Program-made: the position numbers and the translations under genes
Shown here: positions 1-5,189 of the stretch, one piece after another
Numbering within the stretch: the first letter of the stretch is position 1
How the letters are laid out: the number at the start of each line of letters is the position of its first letter
Source of the DNA: CAZXDS01 sp964639525
GTDB lineage: Bacteria; Bacteroidota; Ignavibacteria; Ignavibacteriales; Melioribacteraceae
Assembly: GCA_964639525.1 (NCBI GenBank)
Contig: CAZXDS010000222.1
Span: 1 to 5,189, forward strand
Direction: 5' to 3'
DNA length: 5,189 nucleotides
Notes under the pieces: model-generated
Database searches by the model: none
Told to the model about the DNA's origin: nothing
What the model saw: only the letters and a program-made list of their open reading frames with translations

Positions 1-420
1 GGTAATGCAATAGAAAGGTCTCATAAAAACATATCAGAAATAGCTAATTTTATGTTGTCCGAATCTCATTTTCCTTATGTCTTATTTCTGGAAGGCTCAA
101 ATTTTTTAACAGAAACTATCTCAATTAAAAGACCCGATGGAAGGGTTGTAAGGCTTGAATACAATTCAGGAATGTTAAATAGATTAGACAGGTTGACATC
201 TGCAAATTACGGAATGCCAATTAACACCAATTTGTGCGAAAATAAGTTTGTCAAGCATAAAGATAAGACTATTATGCTTCAAGCAACTTCTATTTATACA
301 CAAGGTAATGGAGAAAAATGGGATGCAAAAAAAATGTTTGATATTATGATTGAAATTTCTAAAACCTCTCTTAGAGTATTAGGAAGTGAAATATTTAATC
401 AAATAACCAAAAATAAATAA
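1..420 (+). CDS. ecoRIR: EcoRI-family type II restriction endonuclease, C-terminal half (5' partial)
   Basis: The frame is open from base 1 (GGT) to the TAA at 418-420, giving 139 residues, so the gene starts outside the window. The ATG at 52 is internal. From memory of EcoRI, the segment aligns from Gly140 (mature numbering) to the C-terminus without an internal gap, and roughly four in five residues are the same. It ends one or two residues beyond EcoRI. EcoRI is a homodimer that cuts G^AATTC. Recognition residues Asn141, Ala142, Glu144 and Arg145 are in the opening GNAIERSHK block. Arg200 and Arg203 fall on codons 181-183 and 190-192. Glu192, Tyr193 and the single EcoRI cysteine Cys218 are also kept. 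The catalytic residues Asp91, Glu111 and Lys113 lie upstream and cannot be judged. The partner methyltransferase starts 33 bases downstream. Inference: specificity is GAATTC and the enzyme is probably active if the N-terminal half is intact. Confidence 0.95.
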   Translation, partial: GNAIERSHKNISEIANFMLSESHFPYVLFLEGSNFLTETISIKRPDGRVVRLEYNSGMLNRLDRLTSANYGMPINTNLCENKFVKHKDKTIMLQATSIYTQGNGEKWDAKKMFDIMIEISKTSLRVLGSEIFNQITKNK

Positions 421-453
421 CAAAAAGATTTATTAAATTAATATAAATTGATA

Positions 454-1525
454 ATGGCAAGAAACGCAACAAATAAATTACTACAAAAAGCTAAAAAATC
501 AAAAAGTGATGAATTTTACACACAACTTTCAGATATAGAAAGTGAATTGCAACATTATAAAAGTCATTTTGAAAATAAAGTAGTTTATTGCAATTGCGAT
601 GACCCACGAATTAGTAATTTTTTTAATTATTTTGCCTCAAATTTCAAAGAGTTAGGTCTAAAAAAATTAATATCAGCCTGTTACGTTAAACAAGAAAGGG
701 ATTTGTTTAATACAAATGACTTTGAAAGTGGTTTTTTTTATGAATATACAGGTACAGAAGAAGAAAAAATTAAACCAAGTTCAACTGACATTATCCATTT
801 TAAAGGGGATGGAGATTTTAGAAGTGCTGAAAGTATCGAATTATTGAAGCAGTCCGATATTGTTATTACTAACCCCCCTTTTTCATTATTCAGGGAGTAT
901 GTAGCTCAATTAGTTAAATACGATAAGAAATTTTTGATAATAGGTAACATTAATGCTATTACCTATAAAGAAATTTTCAAACTAATTAAAGAAAACAAGG
1001 CGTGGTTAGGTATAAATCTTGGCAGAGGCATTTCAGGCTTTATTGTCCCTGAACATTATGAACTTTATGGAACAGAGGCCCGTATAGACAATTCCGGTAA
1101 CCGAATAGTATCCCCAAATAATTGTTTATGGCTAACTAATTTAGATAATTTTAAACGACACGAAGATATTGCACTTACAAAAAGGTATTTTGGAAACGAA
1201 ATTGAATACCCCAAATATGACAACTATGATGGTATTAATATTAATAAAACAAAAGACATACCATTAGATTACAAAGGATATATGGGTGTGCCTATAACAT
1301 TTCTACATAAGTTCAATCCCGACCAGTTTGAAATAATTAAATTCAGAAAAGGGAATGATGAAAAAGATTTATCAATAAATGGAAAATATCCATATTTTAG
1401 AATCATAATCAAAAATAAACGAATACAAACTGAGTTTATTGAATTAACTGAAAAAGGGAAAAGCCAGCAGGTAACAAAGGCTATACGTAATGTGAGGTTT
1501 GTTGAAAATCAGCAAGTTTATGCAA
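454..1525 (+). CDS. ecoRIM: M.EcoRI-family adenine-specific DNA methyltransferase (3' end lost in gap)
   Basis: It transfers a methyl group from S-adenosylmethionine to N6 of the inner adenine of GAATTC, protecting host DNA from the neighbouring nuclease. ATG 454 is chosen because it yields the MARNATNKLL start of M.EcoRI; the TTG at 448 adds only two residues. There are 357 residues before the gap. Visible blocks are DEFYTQ (19-24), YCNCDDPR (45-52), GDGDFRS (118-124), the catalytic NPPF (140-143), LGRG and FIVPEHYELYGTEARID in the middle, PKYDNYD, KTKDIPLDY and MGVPITFLHKFNP. These match M.EcoRI in order, with a small insertion near 80-110. M.EcoRI is about 326 residues and ends just after KNKRLQ. 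Here the equivalent KNKRIQ is residues 320-325, yet the frame stays open for 32 more residues and enters the gap. No Shine-Dalgarno sequence precedes the start. In the E. coli system the methyltransferase is transcribed partly from promoters inside the nuclease gene; I did not identify one here. Confidence 0.95.
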
Positions 1526-1625
1526 NNNNNNNNNNNNNNNNNNNNNNNNNNNNNNNNNNNNNNNNNNNNNNNNNNNNNNNNNNNNNNNNNNNNNNNNNNN
1601 NNNNNNNNNNNNNNNNNNNNNNNNN
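1526..1625. other. Assembly gap (100 N)
   Basis: There are exactly 100 unknown bases. A round 100 is commonly a placeholder for a gap of unknown length, so the true distance may differ. It hides the end of the methyltransferase gene (from the left) and the end of the minus-strand conserved protein gene (from the right). Reading frames that cross the gap are artefacts. Confidence 0.99.
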
Positions 1626-2308
1626 TTAAAGTACGGTTCAATTAGCCACAAGTCTTCATCATCAAGACTCATTGTTACGGAATTAGCAAAATTACTTAAA
1701 ATAACCACAGCATTTACATTGGCATCAAGTAATTCCAATGATTTGATTTTTTCAGCTACATATTTATTTAAGATATTTATTCTGTCATAAATGTTTTGCA
1801 GTCCTTTCATTTCCCAATCCGGAGTTTTCCCCTCTTTCATTTTTATATATTGAGCCAATAAATATGTAGAGAAAACCCGGTAATCCGTTTCCGGTAAAGA
1901 TGCAAAAGGCAAATGGTGAATTATCATCGGTTTCAATTTTCCGAGAACCGGACATCCGCTTGAAACCATTAATAATCCCATTAGGCTGCTTATACCTTCC
2001 TGAGCAGTTGAATCTTTACAGTACTTTCTGTATTTACTGTTAACGGTCACTTCTGCACGCTCGTACGACGGAATATTGTTGAATTCTTTCAATAAGTTAT
2101 TTAATGATATTGCCAAAGGACAATGTGTGTTTAGTTCAACATTCATCGGACAATGAGGGCATTGGAAGTTTTCAAATTTTGCCCAGTCAGGCTTTTCTAT
2201 ATCGGGATTATTTATTATCTCAAGATTATCTTCATTAATAGAAACGGTAAAGTATTTTTCATTCCCGTCTTTTAACTTAAAATGATATTGATATTCAAAA
2301 TTTCCCAT
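1626..2308 (-). CDS. Conserved hypothetical protein with Cys/His motifs (3' end lost in gap)
   Basis: 227 residues are visible from ATG 2308. The C-terminus lies in the gap. I recognise it as a conserved protein of unknown function (I believe a DUF family, possibly DUF6901; not verified). The N-terminal 35 residues look like a small beta-rich segment (FKLKDGNEKYFTVSI). Next comes a cysteine cluster, C50-x2-C53-x9-C63, within QCPHCP and HCPLA. Then follow SYE (81-83), a Ser/Gly-rich helix region with SSGCP (C119) and a HHLPFAS block (131-137). Cys50, 53, 63, 119 and His131/132 could bind a metal; that is inference. No signal peptide or clear membrane helix is seen. The start overlaps the end of the upstream flavoprotein gene by 14 bases, and a GAGGGG ribosome site lies inside that gene, so the two are very likely co-transcribed and translationally coupled. 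Confidence 0.8.
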
Positions 2309-3257
2309 TTTGATTTCCCCTCAATTTATTATAAGCATTTTTATACTGGTCTATCAGTTGAGCAAACAGGTCGGAAACCGTAGGAATTTCTGTGATTAAA
2401 CCGGCACATTGTCCGGCTTCGGGCATTCCGTTTTCTATGTCGCCGTCAAAAATAGCTTGTTTTTCTCTTTTGCTTCCGAGCAATTCCAATAATCTTTCTT
2501 TTTCCGCACCTCCAAACTCTTCTTTCAAAGCGGTTTGGCTAAACTTATTTTTAATAATTCTTGCCGAACCTATTTTCCGAAAAATTAATGTCGTGTCGGT
2601 ATCTACTGCTGCAACAATACTTTCTTTGTATAATTGATGAGCAGATGATTCTTTTGTAGCCGCAAAGCGTGTCCCGATTTGAACACCTTCGGCTCCGAGA
2701 GATAATGCAGCAAGAATTCCGCGACCGTCCGCAATTCCGCCGGCTGCAATAACAGGTATTTTTACTGCATCACACAATTGGGGAATTAACGAAAACGTAG
2801 TAATTTCATCGGCTCCGTTGTGTCCACCGGCTTCGACACCTTCACCTACAATTGCATCGCAACCGACACTTTCCGCTTTTCTGCCGTGCTTAACGGAAGG
2901 GACAACATGAACAACGATAATATTGTGCTTCTTAAAAACACCAATAAATTTTGCAGGATTTCCTGCCGACGTAAAAACAATTTTAACTTTTTCTTTAATA
3001 AGTACACTAACCAATTCCTCGGCATCTCCGCGTAAAAGCGGAATATTTACACCAAAGGAATTTTGAGTTGCCGCTCTGCATTTTTGAATATGTTCCTGTA
3101 AAAGTTCGGGCTTCATTGAACCCGCACCGATTAAACCGAGTCCGCCGCTGTTCGACACGGCAGATGCTAATTTCCAGCCCGATACCCAAACCATACCCGC
3201 TTGTATAATAGGATATTTTATTTCTAACAATTCGGTAATTCTATTTTGGAAATACAC
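2295..3257 (-). CDS. FMN-dependent nitronate monooxygenase / FabK-like enoyl-ACP reductase family protein
   Basis: A 320-residue TIM-barrel flavoprotein, near the usual length of the family. The start is GTG 3257: no in-frame ATG lies between it and the upstream TAA, the first internal Met is residue 22, and the N-terminus (NRITELLEIKYPIIQ) begins where FabK proteins do. AAGG lies 6 bases upstream. Motifs are QAGM (19-22), SGGLGLIGAG (37-46), FGVNIPLL (68-75), SAGNPAKF (97-104), VVPSV (118-122), EGVEAGGHNG (139-148), AAGGIADG (171-178) and VQIGTRF (192-198), the last two forming the FMN phosphate pocket. His146 aligns with the catalytic histidine (His144) of pneumococcal FabK, and the GQCAGL block near the C-terminus is also FabK-like. 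FabK reduces trans-2-enoyl-ACP with NADH in fatty acid synthesis, while nitronate monooxygenases oxidise alkyl nitronates. Sequence alone does not separate them; I lean slightly to FabK-like. The product is cytosolic. It is first of a two-gene minus-strand unit, divergent from the superoxide dismutase gene. Confidence 0.9.
   Translation of the reverse strand: MYFQNRITELLEIKYPIIQAGMVWVSGWKLASAVSNSGGLGLIGAGSMKPELLQEHIQKCRAATQNSFGVNIPLLRGDAEELVSVLIKEKVKIVFTSAGNPAKFIGVFKKHNIIVVHVVPSVKHGRKAESVGCDAIVGEGVEAGGHNGADEITTFSLIPQLCDAVKIPVIAAGGIADGRGILAALSLGAEGVQIGTRFAATKESSAHQLYKESIVAAVDTDTTLIFRKIGSARIIKNKFSQTALKEEFGGAEKERLLELLGSKREKQAIFDGDIENGMPEAGQCAGLITEIPTVSDLFAQLIDQYKNAYNKLRGNQNGKF
2317..2322 (-). 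promoter_or_regulatory. Ribosome binding site inside the upstream gene
   Basis: GAGGGG on the minus strand lies 8 bases before ATG 2308 and within the last codons of the flavoprotein gene. It supports ATG 2308 as the true start and a coupled, overlapping gene pair. Confidence 0.6.
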
Positions 3258-3281
3258 ATCACGCCTTATATTTTTAACAGA

Positions 3282-3310
3282 AGTGTATTAATTTACAAAA
3301 GAAAAGTCAA
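3282..3310 (-). promoter_or_regulatory. Possible promoter for the flavoprotein operon
   Basis: On the minus strand TTGACT (3310-3305) is followed, after 17 bases, by TACACT (3287-3282), resembling sigma-70 -35 and -10 boxes. It lies 25 bases before the GTG start. If the host is a member of the Bacteroidota its main sigma factor prefers TTTG / TAnnTTTG, which this does not match, so confidence is low. Confidence 0.3.
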
Positions 3311-3399
3311 TTAATAATTATCCATATAAAAAAAATCACTCGAAAACTTTATGCTTATAAAAAGATATTGTATCTTATTCCATTGATAATTATAAAATC

Positions 3400-3405
3400 A
3401 GGAGA
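3400..3405 (+). promoter_or_regulatory. Shine-Dalgarno site that fixes the superoxide dismutase start
   Basis: AGGAGA ends 4 bases before ATG 3410. This selects ATG 3410 over the longer open frame from TTG 3368, and the resulting N-terminus is a proper signal peptide. Confidence 0.75.
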
Positions 3406-3409
3406 AACA

Positions 3410-4129
3410 ATGCTAACTGCTTTATGGAAAAACAGATCTGTTGCCGCAATTTTCGCGACTGTTATTTTGTTTTCATTTACCGGAAACATAAACGCACAGA
3501 AAAAACAGAGCGAGTGTAAAGTTAAATGCAAAACAGAGTGCACAAAAAAATGCGGAAACAAAAAAGAATGTTCAAAAAAAGGAAGTTGTAAAACCAAATG
3601 TTCAAAAAAGAGTTTCGGCAAAAGTGAATGTTCGCACAAGAGAAGCGGCAAAAGTAAATGTACTGCATCATGTAAAGTTTCAAATAGCAAAGCTGTTTCG
3701 GTAATTTATCCGACTGAAGGGAACAAGGTACACGGAACAGTTACGTTTACAAAAGTTGAAAACGGAATTAAAGTTGTAGCCGATATTGAAGGCTTAACTC
3801 CGGGTAAACATGGTTTTCATATTCATGAATTCGGAGATTGCAGCGACCCCAAAGGTAAATCTGCTGGCGGTCATTTTAATCCCGATAAAGTTGCACATGC
3901 CGGGCACAATTCAAAAACAAGGCACGTCGGTGATTTTGGAAACATAACGGCTGATAAGTCAGGAAAAGCTCACGTTGAATTTATTGATAATTTAATTTCT
4001 TTCTGCGGTCCTCACAATATTATTGGTCGCGGAATTGTAATTCACGGAGGAGCAGATGATTTAACTTCCCAGCCTTCAGGCGCCGCAGGTCCAAGAGTTG
4101 CATGCGGTTCTATTTCTCTCTCAAAATAA
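3410..4129 (+). CDS. sodC: Secreted Cu/Zn superoxide dismutase with Lys/Cys-rich N-terminal linker
   Basis: 239 residues; converts superoxide to hydrogen peroxide and oxygen outside the cytoplasm. Residues 1-29 form a signal peptide: basic WKNR, hydrophobic core 11-24, likely cleavage after NINA (29). No lipobox is seen. Residues 30-90 are very rich in Lys and Ser and carry ten cysteines (36, 40, 44, 48, 54, 60, 64, 74, 84, 88). The catalytic domain spans about 95-239. By alignment the Cu ligands are His137, His139, His155 and His212, with His155 bridging. The Zn ligands are His155, His163, His172 and Asp175. The disulfide is Cys144-Cys232, and the guiding arginine is Arg229 in GPRVACG. All are present, so activity is expected. 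Cys199 is an extra cysteine in the domain. The linker is not part of typical SodC and may bind copper or other thiophilic metals (inference). It is a single-gene unit, divergent from the flavoprotein gene and closed by a terminator. Confidence 0.95.
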   Translation: MLTALWKNRSVAAIFATVILFSFTGNINAQKKQSECKVKCKTECTKKCGNKKECSKKGSCKTKCSKKSFGKSECSHKRSGKSKCTASCKVSNSKAVSVIYPTEGNKVHGTVTFTKVENGIKVVADIEGLTPGKHGFHIHEFGDCSDPKGKSAGGHFNPDKVAHAGHNSKTRHVGDFGNITADKSGKAHVEFIDNLISFCGPHNIIGRGIVIHGGADDLTSQPSGAAGPRVACGSISLSK

Positions 4130-4162
4130 TTTCTTTACTTCTTATATAACTCAAAATATGAG

Positions 4163-4192
4163 CCGACTTTATTTAGTCGGTTTTTATTTTTT
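4163..4192 (+). terminator. Rho-independent terminator after sodC
   Basis: CCGACT (4163-4168) pairs perfectly with AGTCGG (4175-4180) across a 6-base TTATTT loop and is followed by a T-rich tract (TTTTTATTTTTT). It lies 34 bases after the sodC stop and separates sodC from the next + strand gene. Confidence 0.85.
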
Positions 4193-4195
4193 AAA

Positions 4196-4216
4196 TACAT
4201 TGTGTAAAACAATGTA
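4196..4216. repeat. Small inverted repeat between sodC terminator and next gene
   Basis: TACATTGT (4196-4203) and ACAATGTA (4209-4216) are perfect inverted copies around GTAAA. It begins only 4 bases after the terminator T-tract and 63 bases before the next start codon. It has no T-tract of its own, so an operator-like dyad or a leader hairpin is as likely as a transcription end. Confidence 0.5.
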
Positions 4217-4278
4217 CATCAGCTAAAGAACTTTGCATTTATTTTTACTTAAAATTTTTTAACTAATTGAGAATTCCC

Positions 4279-4644
4279 ATGAAACTAATTTTTGTGTATA
4301 ATGCCGATAGCGGATTGTTAAGTACAATGTTCGATTTAGGGCATAAAATTTTGAATCCCGAAACCTATGAATGTAATTTGTGCAGCCTTACTTACGGTAA
4401 TTTTACTGAAAATAAAAAGTGGAAGGAATTCCGTAAAAACTTACAAGTTGAAATGGAATTTCTGCACAGAAATGAATTTGAAAGGAAGTATGAAGTTCAA
4501 GTTGATTATCCGGCAATACTGGCTTTTACCAACAAGATAGAAGTTGAAATTTCCAAAAAAGAATTGAATGAATACAAAACTCCGGATGAATTAATTTCCG
4601 GAGTTAAAGCCATAGTAGAAGAGACTTTAGTGGAAACGATTTAA
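4279..4644 (+). CDS. Small conserved hypothetical protein (121 aa, CxxC motif)
   Basis: ATG 4279 gives MKLIFVYNADSG at the N-terminus, which fits a beta strand and turn. The TTG at 4267 would add four residues (RIP included) and is less likely. No strong ribosome site is seen. The protein resembles a family of small conserved proteins with a YNADSG start, a ECNLCSLTYGNF block containing C32-x2-C35, then a W48-K-E-F-R segment and an MEFLHRNEFERKY segment. It is soluble, with no signal peptide or membrane helix. The function is unknown. My recollection is that relatives are sometimes labelled GTPase, but there is no P-loop (GxxxxGK[ST]) here, so I do not use that label. The CxxC could be redox-active or bind metal. 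It lies alone between the sodC terminator and the convergent cold-shock gene; its stop is 56 bases from that gene's stop. Confidence 0.75.
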   Translation: MKLIFVYNADSGLLSTMFDLGHKILNPETYECNLCSLTYGNFTENKKWKEFRKNLQVEMEFLHRNEFERKYEVQVDYPAILAFTNKIEVEISKKELNEYKTPDELISGVKAIVEETLVETI

Positions 4645-4679
4645 AAAAATAAAGCCGAACACAAAAATTGTGTCCGGCT
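4643..4679 (-). terminator. Rho-independent terminator of the cold-shock gene
   Basis: Two 12-base arms (4653-4664 and 4668-4679) flank a short A/T loop. On the minus-strand RNA all 12 positions pair, one as G-U, and the hairpin is followed by TTTATTTTTTT. On the + strand RNA the same position is an A-C mismatch and no T-tract follows. It therefore terminates the minus-strand cold-shock transcript. The T-tract runs into the stop codon of the convergent + strand gene. Confidence 0.85.
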
Positions 4680-4700
4680 CAAACTGCAAAAAATATTAGA

Positions 4701-4913
4701 CTATTCTATTATCTTCACACTTTGTGCTTGAGGTCCTTTTTCACTTTCGCCAATAGAGAATTCTACTTTTTGACCTTCTTTTAAAGTCTTGTAGCCTTCA
4801 TTTTCGAGAGAACTGTAATGAACAAAAACGTCATCACCTTCTTCGCGTTCGATAAAACCGAAACCTTTTGTGTTATTAAACCATTTTACGGTTCCCACTA
4901 CACGGTCTGACAT
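4701..4913 (-). CDS. Cold-shock domain protein (CspA family)
   Basis: A 70-residue single-domain OB-fold protein, the usual length for bacterial CspA-type RNA chaperones that bind single-stranded RNA/DNA and melt secondary structure. The opening GTVKWFNNTKGFGFI (7-21) contains RNP1 (KGFGFI, 16-21). RNP2 is VFVHYSSL (29-36), with Phe30 and His32 as nucleic-acid-stacking residues. Trp11, Phe12, Phe18, Phe20, Phe30 and His32 are all present. The C-terminal half has the typical GQKVEFSIGESEKGPQAQSV pattern. The start is ATG 4913, preceded at 8 bases by AAGGAG (4927-4922). It is monocistronic as far as seen, closed by its own terminator and convergent with the small conserved gene. Whether it is cold-induced or constitutive cannot be told; many bacteria have several copies. 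Confidence 0.97.
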   Translation of the reverse strand: MSDRVVGTVKWFNNTKGFGFIEREEGDDVFVHYSSLENEGYKTLKEGQKVEFSIGESEKGPQAQSVKIIE

Positions 4914-5060
4914 AAATATAACTCCTTAAAAAAATTAAAAACTGTGTTAAGAATTTAAATTATGAAGAAAGAAAACATTATTGCATAAAGAACTTCAAAA
5001 AATAAATACTCAACAATTATAAATTAATGCAAAAATGTTTTAAATCAAAAGAAATTAAGG
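4914..5060 (-). promoter_or_regulatory. Probable 5' leader of the cold-shock gene
   Basis: AT-rich, non-coding DNA upstream of the cold-shock gene, with the AAGGAG ribosome site at 4927-4922. If the promoter candidate at 5061-5091 is right, the leader would be about 140 bases, similar in scale to the long structured leaders of cspA mRNAs. I could not identify a conserved cold-box element. Confidence 0.35.
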
Positions 5061-5091
5061 CAAATATTTACAGTAATCGCCTCTGTCCAAA
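5061..5091 (-). promoter_or_regulatory. Candidate Bacteroidota-type promoter for the cold-shock gene
   Basis: On the minus strand TTTG (5091-5088) is followed after 19 bases by AATATTTG (5068-5061). This matches the Bacteroidota -33 TTTG / -7 TAnnTTTG pattern except for the first base of the -7 box. It is a short degenerate pattern in AT-rich DNA and could be chance. Confidence 0.25.
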
Positions 5092-5156
5092 ACGATAGAA
5101 TAAAAAAAACTCCAAGCAAATCCCCTATATCTTACCAGCGATTCAGAGTCAAAATT

Positions 5157-5189
5157 TCTGTAACACAGATTAATAATCTGTGTTACAGA
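5157..5189. repeat. Perfect inverted repeat at window end
   Basis: TCTGTAACACAGATT (5157-5171) and AATCTGTGTTACAGA (5175-5189) are perfect inverted copies around AAT. No T-tract is visible. The right arm ends on the last base, so the element may extend further. It could be a copy of a dispersed palindromic repeat, the end of a mobile element, or a strong hairpin terminator of a gene to the right. Confidence 0.85.

Larger units (their letters stand above)
5055..5189 (-). other. Open minus-strand frame entering from the right edge (weak CDS candidate)
   Basis: The minus-strand frame is open from the last base of the window to TAA at 5055-5057 (44 codons, no start inside). It ends GDYCKYLP. It could be the tail of a gene lying mostly outside the window. 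Against this, it reads through the perfect inverted repeat at the edge, I do not recognise the sequence, and an open run of this size is not rare by chance. Confidence 0.15.

Noticed and set aside
52..54. ATG 52 as the start of a small independent protein
   Set aside because: The frame is open to base 1 and the codons upstream encode the conserved EcoRI GNAIERSHKN block.
1444..2308. Minus-strand frames that read through the N block (including the apparent 275-residue form of the conserved protein and a 65-residue frame)
   Set aside because: Codons inside the gap are unknown; residues after the gap belong to the antisense of the methyltransferase gene.
2392..2637. Plus-strand open frame of 81 codons
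   Set aside because: Antisense to the well-supported flavoprotein gene, with low-complexity content and no recognisable motif.
2820..3035. Plus-strand open frame of 71 codons
   Set aside because: Antisense shadow of the flavoprotein gene.
3007..3189. Minus-strand open frame of 60 codons in another frame
   Set aside because: Lies fully inside the flavoprotein gene, which has full-length family motifs in its own frame.
3368..3409. Longer start (TTG 3368) for the superoxide dismutase
   Set aside because: ATG 3410 has a good AGGAGA ribosome site and begins a normal signal peptide; the longer form would spoil it.
3494..3675. Tandem DNA repeat in the Cys-rich linker
   Set aside because: The repeats are clear at protein level but too diverged and uneven in spacing to be called a DNA tandem array.
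3355..3690. Minus-strand open frame of 111 codons, rich in Leu, Phe and His
   Set aside because: Antisense to the Lys/Cys-rich linker of the SOD; its odd composition is the complement of AAA/TGT-rich codons.
5157..5189. CRISPR repeat
   Set aside because: Only one palindromic unit is present, with no spacer-repeat periodicity and no cas genes.

Overview
The window is a scaffold piece of AT-rich bacterial DNA with one assembly gap (100 N, 1526-1625) that splits it into two unlike parts. The right part holds a FabK/nitronate monooxygenase-type flavoprotein, a secreted Cu/Zn superoxide dismutase, a small cold-shock protein and two conserved hypothetical proteins. I would guess an uncultured member of the Bacteroidota. 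This rests on overall gene style and base composition, not on a marker gene, so treat it as tentative.

Left part (1-1525, + strand): a type II restriction-modification pair that closely matches the classical EcoRI system. The window opens inside the endonuclease gene, at the residue equivalent to Gly140 of mature EcoRI, and runs to its stop at 420. The methyltransferase starts at 454, in the same order and with about the same short spacing as in the E. coli plasmid system. Its reading frame runs past the point where M.EcoRI normally ends and goes into the gap. This part is visibly more AT-rich than the genes beyond the gap.

Right part (1626-5189): on the minus strand, a FabK-like flavoprotein gene (GTG start at 3257) overlaps by 14 bases a Cys/His-containing conserved protein gene, whose 3' end is lost in the gap. 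Divergent from these is the sodC-type gene (3410-4129). Its product has a signal peptide, an unusual Lys/Cys-rich linker with ten cysteines, and a complete set of Cu/Zn ligands. It ends in a clear terminator. Then come a small conserved hypothetical gene (4279-4644, +) and a convergent cold-shock protein gene (4701-4913, -). Between them is a terminator whose single mispair on the + strand becomes a G-U pair on the - strand, so it serves the cold-shock gene. The window ends in a perfect 15-bp-arm inverted repeat at the very last base.

The most noteworthy points are the EcoRI-type system in this setting, the abnormal end of its methyltransferase, six GAATTC sites in the right part against none in the left, and the metallothionein-like linker of the superoxide dismutase. 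Because the gap is a 100-N placeholder, physical linkage of the two parts is not proven. I see no phage genes, CRISPR array, tRNA or rRNA.
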